Assembly: GCA_943370285.1 (NCBI GenBank) | Contig: CALRQJ020000001.1 | Coordinates: forward strand, 372,001-436,000 | Length of the DNA stretch: 64,000 nt | Direction: 5' to 3' | From: CALRQJ02 sp943370285 | GTDB taxonomy: Bacteria; Bacteroidota; Bacteroidia; Chitinophagales; Chitinophagaceae | Notes under the pieces: generated by a model | Seen by the model: the letters and a program-made list of their open reading frames with translations, nothing else | What the model was told of the DNA's origin: nothing | Database searches by the model: none | Shown here: one piece after another, positions 44,601 to 53,889 of the stretch | Layout: each line of letters begins with the position of its first letter | Position numbering within the stretch: position 1 is the first letter of the stretch | Program-made: the position numbers and the translations under genes

Positions 44601-46124
44601 ATCGCTTAATACAGCCAAGGGAACATCGGTACCCATTGAACCAATTGGCTCTTTACCATCAATTGCCATTGGCGCAATTATGGTATCTAAATCTTCTGTC
44701 GAATATCCAAATGCTTTTTGATATTTAAAAACTTGTTCATGTTCTAAATGGGTAAAAGAAACCCTTGGTTCAGGTAATTCTTCTAACCTGATTTTATATT
44801 TATTCAACCATTCGGCATACGGCTTTTGTGCACAAATATGTTGTTTCAATTCCTCATCACTAATGATTCGGCCTTGTTCAATATCTACCACAAACATTTT
44901 TCCCGGCTGCAATCTTCCTTTCTCTTTAATTAAAGTTGGATCGATAGGTAACACACCTGTTTCACTAGCCATGATTACTCGGTCATCTGTAGTGACACAA
45001 TATCTCGAAGGCCTTAACCCATTTCTATCTAACGTAGCACCAATTAGCCTTCCATCGGTAAATGAAATAGAGGCAGGACCATCCCAAGGCTCCATAAACG
45101 AAGCATGAAATTCATAAAATGCTTTCTTTACCGGATCCATCAATTCATCACCATCCCATGCTTCGGGTATTAACATCATCATGACATGTGGTAATGAACG
45201 ACCGGTAAGTGTTAGCAGCTCAATCATGTTGTCTAAACAAGCAGAATCACTTTGTCCGTGTGTGATGATTGGCAATACCATTTCCATTTCTTCTTTACTA
45301 AAGAATGGAGAAGTAAACCCTTTCTCACTGGTTTTAAGCCAATTCAAATTTCCTTGTAGTGTATTGATTTCGCCGTTGTGTGCCATATAGCGAAACGGCT
45401 GTGCCAGTTTCCAGGAAGGGAAAGTATTGGTTGCAAAACGAGAGTGCACTAATCCAAAAGCAGATACTAATCGCTTATCATTTAAATCGGGAAAATAACC
45501 TCTTACTTGATTACTCGTTAATTGTCCTTTGTAGATGACAGTTTTATAAGATAAAGAAGCTACATAAAAACCTATGGCATCTTTTTTTACACTATTGTTG
45601 ATGGTATGACTAGCATAATTTCGAAGTACAAATAACTTTCTTTCAAAATCAAGCGGATTGGAAATATAATCGGGGCAAGCAATAAATACTTGTTCTATCT
45701 CAGGTTCTACAGATAATGCAGTTGGGCCAATACCTGAAGGATTAACAGGTACTTTTCTATAGGTAAGAATTTCAAGTCCTAATTTGTCAGCAGCTCGGTT
45801 AAAAATATCTCTACATTCTTCTTTTAACCGAATGTCTTTAGGAAAGAAAATCATTCCTACGGCATACTTACCGTAAGCCGGTAAATGCACACCTAATTTA
45901 ACACACTCATCAAAGAAAAATTCATGTGGCATTTGAACCATTAATCCTGCTCCATCGCCTGTGTTATGTTCGCAGCCGCAAGCACCTCTGTGCTCCATGT
46001 TTTCGAGAATCGTTAATGCGTCAGAAACAATTTGATGCGATTTGTTTCCTTTGATGTTTGCAACGAAGCCGATACCACAGGCATCATGTTCGAACGCAGC
46101 AGAATATAAACCTTTGCTTGCCAT
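41613..46124 (-). CDS. gltB: Glutamate synthase large subunit
   Basis: 1503 residues, normal length. The class II glutaminase domain begins at Cys16 in EHDACGIGF after a short propeptide that must be removed to expose the nucleophile; MEHRGACGCEHNTGDGAG follows. The FMN synthase domain has ISGYDGGTGASP, and the 3Fe-4S motif is CIMMRKCHLNTCPVG. The C-terminal GXGXG beta-helix is at about residues 1240-1450. With GltD it converts glutamine and 2-oxoglutarate to two glutamates, the amino donor for the neighbouring leu/ilv/thr pathways. Confidence 0.96.
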   Translation of the reverse strand: MASKGLYSAAFEHDACGIGFVANIKGNKSHQIVSDALTILENMEHRGACGCEHNTGDGAGLMVQMPHEFFFDECVKLGVHLPAYGKYAVGMIFFPKDIRLKEECRDIFNRAADKLGLEILTYRKVPVNPSGIGPTALSVEPEIEQVFIACPDYISNPLDFERKLFVLRNYASHTINNSVKKDAIGFYVASLSYKTVIYKGQLTSNQVRGYFPDLNDKRLVSAFGLVHSRFATNTFPSWKLAQPFRYMAHNGEINTLQGNLNWLKTSEKGFTSPFFSKEEMEMVLPIITHGQSDSACLDNMIELLTLTGRSLPHVMMMLIPEAWDGDELMDPVKKAFYEFHASFMEPWDGPASISFTDGRLIGATLDRNGLRPSRYCVTTDDRVIMASETGVLPIDPTLIKEKGRLQPGKMFVVDIEQGRIISDEELKQHICAQKPYAEWLNKYKIRLEELPEPRVSFTHLEHEQVFKYQKAFGYSTEDLDTIIAPMAIDGKEPIGSMGTDVPLAVLSDQPQHLSSYFKQLFAQVTNPPIDPIRERLVMSLATFAGNNGNLLAEDPLACHSVALKQPVLSNHDLEKIRSIDTGIFQAKTLQTYFRADGKPGSLQKGLERLCRYATDAVEDGFEVLILSDRAIDSDHAPIPSLIATAAVHHHLIRKGYRGQVGIIVEAGDVWEVHHFACLIGFGATAINPYLALSTIRDMKLSGKLQTDLEVDQLKKNYVKSVCDGLLKVFSKMGISTLQSYQGAQIFEIIGINQSVVEKYFTGATSRIEGMGLDEIAKEALAKHHLAFSRKEVPIDRLPVGGIYQWKRKGEFHLFNPQTIHLLQYSTRMNDYATFKKYSKLINDQGEKACTLRSLFEFKPNRTSISIDEVESIENILKRFATGAMSFGSISHEAHSTLAIAMNRIGAKSNTGEGGEDEIRYEEMTNGDSMRSAIKQVASARFGVTSNYLTQADELQIKMAQGAKPGEGGQLPGHKVDDWIGKVRHATPGVGLISPPPHHDIYSIEDLAQLIFDLKNANRNARISVKLVSKAGVGTIAAGVAKAKSDVILISGYDGGTGASPVSSIKHAGLPWELGLAETHQTLVKNKLRSRVVVQADGQMRTGKDIAIATLLGAEEWGIATAALVVEGCIMMRKCHLNTCPVGVATQDPELRKRFNGNADHVVNFFHFIATELREIMAELGFRTINEMVGQVDCLQQRTDIQHWKYSKLDLSPVLYKQPESLYTGLFKQEEQDHGLSNVLDWKLLEAAQPALHQHKQVKAVFDIKNTDRTIGTILSNEISKLYQSKGLPDNSIYFTFKGTAGQSFGAFNTKGITLELEGDANDYFGKGLSGASLIVYPSKTASFVPEDNIIIGNVAFYGATSGQAFIRGKAGERFAVRNSGVSAVVEGVGDHGCEYMTGGRIVILGDTGRNFAAGMSGGIAYIYDVKNQFHQLCNKEMVDLDPLSSADAEELMHMITQHYQLTNSTVAKFVLDDFDNQVKNFLKVFPKDYKRVLQVKALHVQVG

Positions 46125-46145
46125 AATCAGTTAATTGTATGTATC

Positions 46146-46164
46146 AAAAAATCCCAAATGGGAT
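46146..46164 (-). terminator. Possible weak terminator between ilvA and gltB
   Basis: Short palindrome ATCCCA (46151-46156) / TGGGAT (46159-46164), followed on the minus strand by five to six T. The stem is only 5-6 bp, so partial read-through into gltB is likely. Confidence 0.35.
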
Positions 46165-46195
46165 GGCAAGCAGTGCCGTCAAGATACGACAAAGC

Positions 46196-47449
46196 CTACA
46201 CTAAATAACCAAATAAGTCATCATTCTTATTCAACTCCGTAAAGTTGATATTAGAATATCTTAATCGATTCAATAAAGCTTCATAATCTTCTCTCGACTT
46301 CAATTCAATTCCAACTAATGCAGGACCACTTTCTTTATTGGTTTTTTGCATGTATTCGAATCGAGTAATATCATCATCGGGACCTAAAATATTATTGACG
46401 AACTCTTTTAATGCACCTGGCCTTTGAGCAAAGCTGATTAAGAAATAATGTTTTAGTCCTTCGTACTGAAGACTGCGTTCTTTAATCTCGGGCATTCTGT
46501 CTATATCATTATTACTACCGCTGATGATACAGACAACAGTTTTATTTTTGATGACATCAGCATAATCGTCTAAAACAGCAATGCTCAATGCACCTGCGGG
46601 TTCAACCACTATAGCATCTTCGTTGTAGAGTTGTAGAATAGTGGAACACACTTTTCCTTCCGGCACTAAATGCATGTCATCCAGCACTTCTTTACAAATG
46701 CTAAAAGTTATATCGCCTACTTTTTTAACGGCAGCACCATCAATAAAACGATCGATACTATTCAATAAAACAGGTGCTCCATTTTTTAATGCTTCTAACA
46801 TACTTGGTGCACCCTCGGGTTCTACACCAATTAATGTTGTTTTTGGAGAATAGGTTTTGAAAAAGCTACCTACACCTGCACTTAATCCTCCACCACCAAC
46901 CGGCATGAACATAAAATCAATATCAGATAAATCTTGTAAGATCTCAACCCCAACTGTTGCTTGCCCTTCAATGATTTTATAATCATCAAATGGTGGTATA
47001 AAAACCATATCATGATCGATTGTATATTGTTTTGCAGCAGCAGCACAATCATCAAAAGTGTCGCCAATCAATTTAATGGTAATGAACCCTTCACCAAACA
47101 TTTTAGTTTGTGTGATTTTTTGCTTTGGCGTAATACTTGGCATAAACACAACACCATTAACACCCAATTTTTTACAGCTATAAGCAAAACCTTGTGCATG
47201 ATTACCAGCACTTGCACAAACTACACCAAGCTGTAATTGATTAACCGGTAAACTACGCATCATGTTGTATGCACCACGTAGTTTGTAAGAACGTACTACT
47301 TGTAAATCTTCTCTTTTAAGAAAAATATTACTTTGATACTTTCTACTCAAACTATGGCTGAATTGCAAAGGAGTTTTCACAGCGATGCCTTTCAACCGTT
47401 CTGTAGCAGCTGCAAAATCTAATTGATATGTAGGTATGGTTGCCTGCAT
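46196..47449 (-). CDS. ilvA: Threonine dehydratase (threonine ammonia-lyase, biosynthetic)
   Basis: 417 residues from ATG 47449; a TTG three codons upstream is less likely because the ATG overlaps the ilvC stop as TAATG. PLP Lys in LRGAYNMM-type fold region (KREDLQVVRSYKLRGAYN, about residue 55), glycine loop VGGGGLSAG, and Ser in ISGSNNDIDR. A single C-terminal ACT-like domain (about 330-417, HYFLISFAQRPGALKEF) suggests isoleucine feedback. It makes 2-oxobutyrate, the first step of isoleucine synthesis. Confidence 0.94.
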   Translation of the reverse strand: MQATIPTYQLDFAAATERLKGIAVKTPLQFSHSLSRKYQSNIFLKREDLQVVRSYKLRGAYNMMRSLPVNQLQLGVVCASAGNHAQGFAYSCKKLGVNGVVFMPSITPKQKITQTKMFGEGFITIKLIGDTFDDCAAAAKQYTIDHDMVFIPPFDDYKIIEGQATVGVEILQDLSDIDFMFMPVGGGGLSAGVGSFFKTYSPKTTLIGVEPEGAPSMLEALKNGAPVLLNSIDRFIDGAAVKKVGDITFSICKEVLDDMHLVPEGKVCSTILQLYNEDAIVVEPAGALSIAVLDDYADVIKNKTVVCIISGSNNDIDRMPEIKERSLQYEGLKHYFLISFAQRPGALKEFVNNILGPDDDITRFEYMQKTNKESGPALVGIELKSREDYEALLNRLRYSNINFTELNKNDDLFGYLV

Positions 47450-48558
47450 TAAATCCAATAAGAAAAGTTCAATTGTGCTTTTTCAACTTGTGCGGTTCCA
47501 CTTTTTGCTGCAGGCTGATTTTCGGGTCTCAAACTTCTTACGGTTTTACCGGCTTGCCATAATTCACTGTCTCTTAATTCCGCTAACTCTACTTCTAATT
47601 TTTCACGATAATCGGCTTTGCTATTACTATCTATACTGCGTTGAGATTCTTTGCCTGAAGCTACACTTTGATATAATTCATCAAAGACAGGTTGAGTTGC
47701 ATCTTTGAATTTCTTCCACCAATCTAATGCACCACGTTGAGCAGTAGTTGAACAGTTGGCATACATCCAATCCATTCCATTTTCTGCCACTAGTGGCATT
47801 AAACTTTGTGTTAATTCTTCAACTGTTTCATTGAAGGCTTCGGATGGTGAGTGTCCATTGTTTCTTAAGGTCTGGTATTGAGCAGCAAAAATGCCTTGAA
47901 TAGCACCCATCAATGTTCCTCTCTCTCCTGTTAAGTCAGAATACACTTCTTTTCTAAAATCGGTTTCAAATAAATACCCACTGCCTACTGCTATACCTAA
48001 TGCAATTACTCTGTCAAATGCCTTACCGGTTGCATCTTGAAAAATAGCATAAGAACTATTTAATCCACGGCCTTGTAAAAACATTCTTCGTAACGATGTT
48101 CCTGAACCTTTTGGTGCTACTAAAAACACATCAACATCTGAAGGCGGAATAATCCCTGTTTGCTCGTTGAAAGTAATACCAAAGCCATGAGAGAAATACA
48201 ACGCTTTTCCAGGCGTTAAATGTTTTTTTACGGTTGGCCATAATGCAATTTGTGCAGCATCGCTCAACAGATAACAAATAATAGTACCACGTTGTAGTGC
48301 TTCTTCAATATCAAATAAAGTTTCGCCGGGAACAAATCCGTCTGCTATTGCCTTATCCCAACTTTTAGAGTTTTGTCTTTGACCAACAATCACATTAATA
48401 CCATTATCTCTTTGGTTTAATGCTTGTCCCGGACCTTGAACACCGTAACCAATTACAGCTACCGTTTCGTTACGTAGCACTTCTTGTGCTTTTGATAATG
48501 GGAACTCTTCCCTTGTTACAACATTTTCTTCTACACCTCCGAAATTTAATTTTGCCAT
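47449..48558 (-). CDS. ilvC: Ketol-acid reductoisomerase
   Basis: 369 residues from ATG 48558 (a TTG at 48579 would add seven). NADPH site VAVIGYGVQGPGQALNQRDNG with specificity loop VGQRQNSKSW; Mg2+ ligands in ETDFRKEVYSDLTGERG and later NETVEEL. The insertions and GRGLNSSYAI segment are of the type seen in eukaryotic/Bacteroidota KARIs. Acts on acetolactate and acetohydroxybutyrate. Its stop overlaps the ilvA start by one base. Confidence 0.95.
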   Translation of the reverse strand: MAKLNFGGVEENVVTREEFPLSKAQEVLRNETVAVIGYGVQGPGQALNQRDNGINVIVGQRQNSKSWDKAIADGFVPGETLFDIEEALQRGTIICYLLSDAAQIALWPTVKKHLTPGKALYFSHGFGITFNEQTGIIPPSDVDVFLVAPKGSGTSLRRMFLQGRGLNSSYAIFQDATGKAFDRVIALGIAVGSGYLFETDFRKEVYSDLTGERGTLMGAIQGIFAAQYQTLRNNGHSPSEAFNETVEELTQSLMPLVAENGMDWMYANCSTTAQRGALDWWKKFKDATQPVFDELYQSVASGKESQRSIDSNSKADYREKLEVELAELRDSELWQAGKTVRSLRPENQPAAKSGTAQVEKAQLNFSYWI

Positions 48559-48623
48559 GGTTGCTTTTTTTACATTCAAGTAAAGACTTGAAAGATGTGA
48601 ATAGATATTTGTTAGTTGTTGAT

Positions 48624-49271
48624 TTACATTGAAAAGACTTCTTGCCCTTCGTTTAAATATTCATTTTCTACTACTTCTTTACCGGGCATAAAAGCTTCAA
48701 AATCTTTTAATTTTTCATGAAAGCCTTTGCTGTCTTTGATGATTGCGATTCTTGCACTTCTTACAAATTCAATTAACCCGTAGGGTTCTAAAAATTGCAC
48801 CAAATTGTCTGTTTCTTCTCTGTGACCGGTTACTTGAAATACGGTATAATCTTTTCTGATTACTACTGTATTGGCACCATACTGTCTTAATAATCGTTCT
48901 ACTTTTACTTCTGATGCAATGATATCTGTTGGTACTTTATACAAAGCCATTTCTTGCCAAATGATTTCATCAGCGGTATTGTAATACGCTTTTAAAACTT
49001 CTACTTGTTTTTCAATTTGACGACAAAGTTTTTTTACTACCTCTTCGGTTTCATTAATGACGATAGTAAACCGATGTACACTCTCTACTTCAGTAGGTGA
49101 AGTATTTAGACTATCGATATTTATTTTCCTTCGGGAAAAAATAATTGCAATACGATTTAATAAGCCCACTTGATTTTCGGTGTACACCGTAATAGTAAAT
49201 TCAAGCTTGCCTCCAACTCCTCCAAGCGTGGAGAATTTGTCTGCTGTTGAATGATGTTGTAGTTGGCTCAT
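48624..49271 (-). CDS. ilvN: Acetolactate synthase regulatory (small) subunit
   Basis: 215 residues. N-terminal ACT domain (FTITVYTENQVGLLNRIAII, valine-binding region) and the typical second ACT-like C-terminal half (KVERLLRQYGANTVVIRKDYTVFQVTG). Slightly long for the family (usually about 160-180), with an extra N-terminal stretch and a C-terminal tail. It lies between ilvB and ilvC. Confidence 0.93.
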   Translation of the reverse strand: MSQLQHHSTADKFSTLGGVGGKLEFTITVYTENQVGLLNRIAIIFSRRKINIDSLNTSPTEVESVHRFTIVINETEEVVKKLCRQIEKQVEVLKAYYNTADEIIWQEMALYKVPTDIIASEVKVERLLRQYGANTVVIRKDYTVFQVTGHREETDNLVQFLEPYGLIEFVRSARIAIIKDSKGFHEKLKDFEAFMPGKEVVENEYLNEGQEVFSM

Positions 49272-49313
49272 AGCTTTATTTTAAATGTTCCAATTATTCG
49301 CTTCTGTTGAAGT

Positions 49314-49325
49314 GTGCGACGCAAC
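49314..49325 (+). repeat. Dispersed repeat A, copy 5
   Basis: GTGCGACGCAAC between ilvN and ilvB, preceded by CTTCTGTTGAA and followed by CGAAGCTTACTTTTTAAAC. Confidence 0.8.
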
Positions 49326-49406
49326 CGAAGCTTACTTTTTAAACTATTGTTGAGTACACAAAAAAATCTACCTAAATTTTTCTTCTGCGTTTGCATGGGT
49401 AGCATT

Positions 49407-51173
49407 TTAAATTTCTTCTTTACTTAATACAATTTCTGCCACTCCTCTTCCTTGCGGTACCATTGGGAAAACATTATCTTCTTTTCCTACTTCAATCTCT
49501 AACAAGTAAGCCCCATTATGATTCAACATATCAGTTAAAGCTTGTTTCAAATGTTCTCGTTTTGAAATACTATTTCCGGGAATGCCATAACCCTTAGCTA
49601 CCTGCACATAATTGGGACTAGCAATATCAACGAAAGAGTAACGCTTATCATGAAAGAGCTGCTGCCACTGACGTACCATTCCTAAAAAATGATTATTGAG
49701 AATGAGGATTTTTACATCCACTTCTGTCTGCATGATAGTGCCTAATTCTTGAATGGTCATTTGCACGCCACCATCGCCAATGATAGCCACCACAGTACGT
49801 TCAGGAGCACCGTACTTAGCACCAATTGCCGCTGGTAATGCAAAGCCCATGGTACCTGCGCCACCACTTGTTATATTACTTTTTGATTGATTGAATTTTG
49901 CATACCGACAGGCTACCATTTGATGCTGACCAACATCAGTAACAATAATAGCATCGCCATTAGTCAATTCATTGAGTACATGAATCACCTCACCCATAGT
50001 CAGTGCTTCGCTAGTTGGATGCAGTTCCTTTTGAATACAAACGGCTTGTTCTTTTTCTTTGTATTGATTAAATGTATCTAACCAATGGGGATACATTTTG
50101 GTGTCAACCAATGCCGTAAGCATGGGTAAAGTTTCTTTGCAATCTCCCCATACAGGTACAGTTGTTTTTACATTTTTATCTATCTCAGCCGGGTCAATAT
50201 CTAAATGAATAATTTTAGCTTGCTTGGCATACTTATCTAATCTGCCGGTAACACGGTCATCAAAACGCATACCCACTGCCACCAACACATCACATTCATT
50301 GGTTAATACATTTGGACCATAATTACCATGCATACCTAACATACCAACGTTTAGTGGATGATCTGTTTCTAATGCACTTAAACCAAGAATTGTCCATGCA
50401 GCAGGAATGCCGGCTTTTTCTATGAATGCTTTAAATTCTTTTTCTGCTTTGCCCAGTATCACACCTTGACCAAAAATGACGAAGGGTTTTTGAGCTTGAT
50501 TAATTAATTGAGCAGCTTGTTCAACATAAGATTGTCGTACAATAGGCTTTGGTCTATAGCTTCGAATGTGTGAACATTTTTTATAGCCGCTGTATTCAAA
50601 TTTTTGAAGCTGTGCATTTTTAGTAATATCAACCAATACCGGGCCAGGCCTACCTGTTGATGCGATATAAAATGCTTTAGCTAAAACGGCAGGTATTTCT
50701 GTGGCATCAGTAACTTGATAATTCCATTTAGTAACCGGAGTAGTAATATTCAATACATCAATTTCTTGGAAAGCATCAGTACCTAATAAATGAGCAAACA
50801 CTTGTCCCGTAATACAAACCACTGGAGTTGAATCAATCATTGCATCTGCTAATCCGGTAACTAAATTAGTGGCGCCGGGACCGCTTGTTGCAAAAGCTAC
50901 ACCGGTTTTACCGCTACTTCTAGCATAACCTTGTGCTGCATGTATACCACCTTGTTCATGTCTTACAAGTATATGTTTTAATTGATCGTTATAATCATAT
51001 AATGCATCATAAATTGGCATGATGGCACCGCCGGGATATCCAAATATGGTATCAACTCCTTCATGCACCAAAGCATCAAGTACAGCTTGAGAACCTGAAA
51101 TAACCTCAACTCCTAAAGGAGCGATATTAGTTTTCTGTTCCTGCTTTTCAATATTTTCAGTTAACACACTCAT
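49407..51173 (-). CDS. ilvB: Acetolactate synthase large (catalytic) subunit
   Basis: 588 residues. ThDP activator Glu in LVRHEQGGIHAAQGYAR, FAD-binding central domain, and the ThDP-Mg motif IIGDGGVQMTIQELGTIMQ with NNHFLGMVRQWQ after it. Condenses pyruvate with pyruvate or 2-oxobutyrate. Located between ilvD and ilvN; 135 bp separate it from ilvN and contain repeat A. Confidence 0.96.
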   Translation of the reverse strand: MSVLTENIEKQEQKTNIAPLGVEVISGSQAVLDALVHEGVDTIFGYPGGAIMPIYDALYDYNDQLKHILVRHEQGGIHAAQGYARSSGKTGVAFATSGPGATNLVTGLADAMIDSTPVVCITGQVFAHLLGTDAFQEIDVLNITTPVTKWNYQVTDATEIPAVLAKAFYIASTGRPGPVLVDITKNAQLQKFEYSGYKKCSHIRSYRPKPIVRQSYVEQAAQLINQAQKPFVIFGQGVILGKAEKEFKAFIEKAGIPAAWTILGLSALETDHPLNVGMLGMHGNYGPNVLTNECDVLVAVGMRFDDRVTGRLDKYAKQAKIIHLDIDPAEIDKNVKTTVPVWGDCKETLPMLTALVDTKMYPHWLDTFNQYKEKEQAVCIQKELHPTSEALTMGEVIHVLNELTNGDAIIVTDVGQHQMVACRYAKFNQSKSNITSGGAGTMGFALPAAIGAKYGAPERTVVAIIGDGGVQMTIQELGTIMQTEVDVKILILNNHFLGMVRQWQQLFHDKRYSFVDIASPNYVQVAKGYGIPGNSISKREHLKQALTDMLNHNGAYLLEIEVGKEDNVFPMVPQGRGVAEIVLSKEEI

Positions 51174-51220
51174 ATAAATATTTTTAGCGTCTTAAATTAG
51201 GCTTGTAATTATTCACGGAG

Positions 51221-52903
51221 CTACTCATCTGTTACACAACCATCTGCAGCGGTTTTAACTAATCTTGCATATTTGTATAAAATCCCCTTGTTTACTTTTA
51301 AAGCAGGTTGCTGCCAATTGGCTTTTCGTTCTGCAATAACTGCATCACTAACTTTCAAATTGATGGTATTATTAACAGCATCAATTTCAATAATGTCATT
51401 ATCTTCTACCAAACCAATTAAACCACCGTCAAAGGCCTCAGGGGTTATATGACCAACTACAAAACCATGTGTTCCACCACTAAATCTACCATCAGTAATT
51501 AAAGCAACTGATTTGCCCAAACCGGCACCAATTATGGCGCTTGTAGGTTTTAACATTTCGGGCATACCTGGTGCACCACGAGGACCGATATACCTGATGA
51601 CAACCACATCTCCTTCATGCACTTTACCCGATTGAATGCCTGCAATCAAATCCTTCTCCCCATCAAATACTCTTGCAGTTCCTTCAAATCGTTCTCCTTC
51701 TTTACCCGATATTTTTGCTACACTACCACCTGTTGCTAAATTTCCATACAGGATTTGTAGGTGACCGGTAGCTTTTAAAGGCGTTTCTAAAGGCAGGATA
51801 ATTTTTTGTTTATCAAAGTCTAAATCTTTGACCTCAGCTACATTCTCTGCCAAGGTTTTTCCGGTTACTGTTAAGCAATCACCATGTAGCAAACCTTTGC
51901 TGTGTAAATATTTCATTACACTTGGTACACCACCATGTTGATGTAAATCTTCCATTAAATATTTACCACTTGGCTTAAAATCTGCTAATACCGGAATACG
52001 ATTACTGATGCTTTGAAAATCATCTTGCGTAATTGAAACACCAACACTTTTAGCCATGGCAATCAAATGCAAAACCGCATTAGTACTTCCGCCCAATACC
52101 ATGATTACAGTGATTGCGTTTTCAAATGCTTTCCTCGTCATGATATCGCTTGGCTTGATATCTTTTTCTAATAATATTTTGATGGCTTTACCAACAGCGG
52201 CACATTCTTTTTTCTTGTCTTCACTCAAAGCAGGATTACTCGATGAATAAGGCAAACTCATACCCAAGGCTTCAATTGCACTTGCCATGGTATTAGCTGT
52301 GTACATGCCACCACAAGCTCCTGCTCCAGGACAACTATGTTGCACAATGCCTTTAAAATCAGCCTCACTTAGATTTCCCGCAATTTTTTGTCCTAACGCT
52401 TCAAATGCAGAAACAATATTTAAGTCTTCTCCTTTGTAATGTCCATGAGCAATCGTTCCGCCATACAACATGATAGATGGACGATTTAACCTTCCCATAG
52501 CTATCACTGAACCGGGCATATTTTTATCGCATCCCGGAACAGTAATCAATGCATCATAATATTGTGCTCCGGCATTAGTTTCTATACTATCAGCAATCAC
52601 ATCTCTACTCACCAAACTATAACGCATGCCATCTGTGCCCATGCTGATACCATCACTCACACCAATTGTATAAAAACGTAATCCTAATAATCCATCAGTT
52701 GCATTAATACTTTGCTTTACCTCAGTTGCTAAATCATTTAAGTGCATGTTGCAAGGATTACCATCCCAACCCATGCTTGCAATTCCAACTTGGGCCTTAT
52801 TAAAATCTTCTTCTTTAAAACCAATAGCATAGTACATAGCCTGAGCCGCAGGCTGCGTCAGGTCTTGTGTTAGTGTTTTTGAATACTTATTTAATTCCGA
52901 CAT
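51221..52903 (-). CDS. ilvD: Dihydroxy-acid dehydratase
   Basis: 560 residues. Fe-S Cys motifs VPGCDKNMPG (about residue 122) and CPGAGACGGMYTANTM (about 190), and C-terminal DGRFSGGTHGFVVGHITPEA. Dehydrates dihydroxyisovalerate and dihydroxymethylvalerate. 48 bp upstream of ilvB. Confidence 0.96.
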   Translation of the reverse strand: MSELNKYSKTLTQDLTQPAAQAMYYAIGFKEEDFNKAQVGIASMGWDGNPCNMHLNDLATEVKQSINATDGLLGLRFYTIGVSDGISMGTDGMRYSLVSRDVIADSIETNAGAQYYDALITVPGCDKNMPGSVIAMGRLNRPSIMLYGGTIAHGHYKGEDLNIVSAFEALGQKIAGNLSEADFKGIVQHSCPGAGACGGMYTANTMASAIEALGMSLPYSSSNPALSEDKKKECAAVGKAIKILLEKDIKPSDIMTRKAFENAITVIMVLGGSTNAVLHLIAMAKSVGVSITQDDFQSISNRIPVLADFKPSGKYLMEDLHQHGGVPSVMKYLHSKGLLHGDCLTVTGKTLAENVAEVKDLDFDKQKIILPLETPLKATGHLQILYGNLATGGSVAKISGKEGERFEGTARVFDGEKDLIAGIQSGKVHEGDVVVIRYIGPRGAPGMPEMLKPTSAIIGAGLGKSVALITDGRFSGGTHGFVVGHITPEAFDGGLIGLVEDNDIIEIDAVNNTINLKVSDAVIAERKANWQQPALKVNKGILYKYARLVKTAADGCVTDE

Positions 52904-52948
52904 TTTATTTTTTTATGTACTTAACTTTCGAATATCTATTGAGCTATA

Positions 52949-52960
52949 GTTGCGTCGCAC
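52949..52960 (-). repeat. Dispersed repeat A, copy 6
   Basis: GTTGCGTCGCAC on plus, between ilvE and ilvD, preceded by CTATTGAGCTATA and followed by ACTTCACC; the CTATTGAGC flank is shared with copy 4. Confidence 0.8.
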
Positions 52961-52989
52961 ACTTCACCTTTTAGTTCTTTATTCAACAT

Positions 52990-53877
52990 TTATGCTTCTT
53001 CTAAAACAAAGGTTTTATCCAACACTTTTGCTTTATATGCTTTTTGAATAATGGCACTCAAACTATCTTCCCAGTCTTTTTTAAATAATACATTATCTAA
53101 AGATTCTAATGCCACTACTTCAGCAGCAGTACCACAAAAAAATCCGGCATCTGCGCCACGCATTTCATCAGGTGTAAATAATTTTTCTACCACCGGTATA
53201 TTGAGTTCATCACACAATTCAATCACTGTTGCTCTTGTGATACCGGGTAAAATATTTCCCTTAGGTGGTGTGTAAATCACTCCATCATTTTCGAAGAACA
53301 CATTTGCACCGGAGCTTTCGGCTACATAGCCTTCACTATCCAATACTAATGCTTCGTCAAACCCATTATCTTTTGCTTCCTGACAAACTAAAATGGAGTT
53401 GACATAATGCCCACTTACTTTAGCATCTACATGAAATGCATTTGCATTTGGTCTGCAATACGTCGAAGTACCGATACGCATTTTATTGCTCATGTAACCA
53501 TTTGTCCACTCCCAAGCTTCAATTGCGAGATAACTTTCTTTGGCTTTCGACAATGACATATTTGGAGAGCATAGCACTATTGGTCGGATGTAAGCATCTT
53601 TAAAATCATTTTTTGCTAATACTTGATAGGTCAAATCAATCAATTCCTGAGTTGAATAATTAAATGGAATTTTCATTACTTGTGCGGAGTGCCTTAACCT
53701 GTCATAATGTTCAGCAGCTTTAAAAATTTTAGTGCCATCATTTACCGGATAAGAACGTATACCTTCGAATACGGCATAACCATAGTGCAGACTTTGTCCG
53801 TACAAATCAACCTTTGCATCAGCAGCTTTTACAAACTGTCCATTAAAAAAAATAATCGTATTATCGTTATAGTACAT
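52990..53877 (-). CDS. ilvE: Branched-chain amino acid aminotransferase
   Basis: 295 residues, class IV fold. PLP Lys153 in DAKVSGHYVNSILVCQEAK; LHYGYAVFEGIRSY near the start and ESSGANVFF, PGITRATVIEL near the end are family signatures. Transfers amino groups from glutamate to the keto acids of Val, Ile and Leu. It lies 13 bp downstream of leuB. Confidence 0.94.
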   Translation of the reverse strand: MYYNDNTIIFFNGQFVKAADAKVDLYGQSLHYGYAVFEGIRSYPVNDGTKIFKAAEHYDRLRHSAQVMKIPFNYSTQELIDLTYQVLAKNDFKDAYIRPIVLCSPNMSLSKAKESYLAIEAWEWTNGYMSNKMRIGTSTYCRPNANAFHVDAKVSGHYVNSILVCQEAKDNGFDEALVLDSEGYVAESSGANVFFENDGVIYTPPKGNILPGITRATVIELCDELNIPVVEKLFTPDEMRGADAGFFCGTAAEVVALESLDNVLFKKDWEDSLSAIIQKAYKAKVLDKTFVLEEA

Positions 53878-53889
53878 TTTGTTCTTTCG

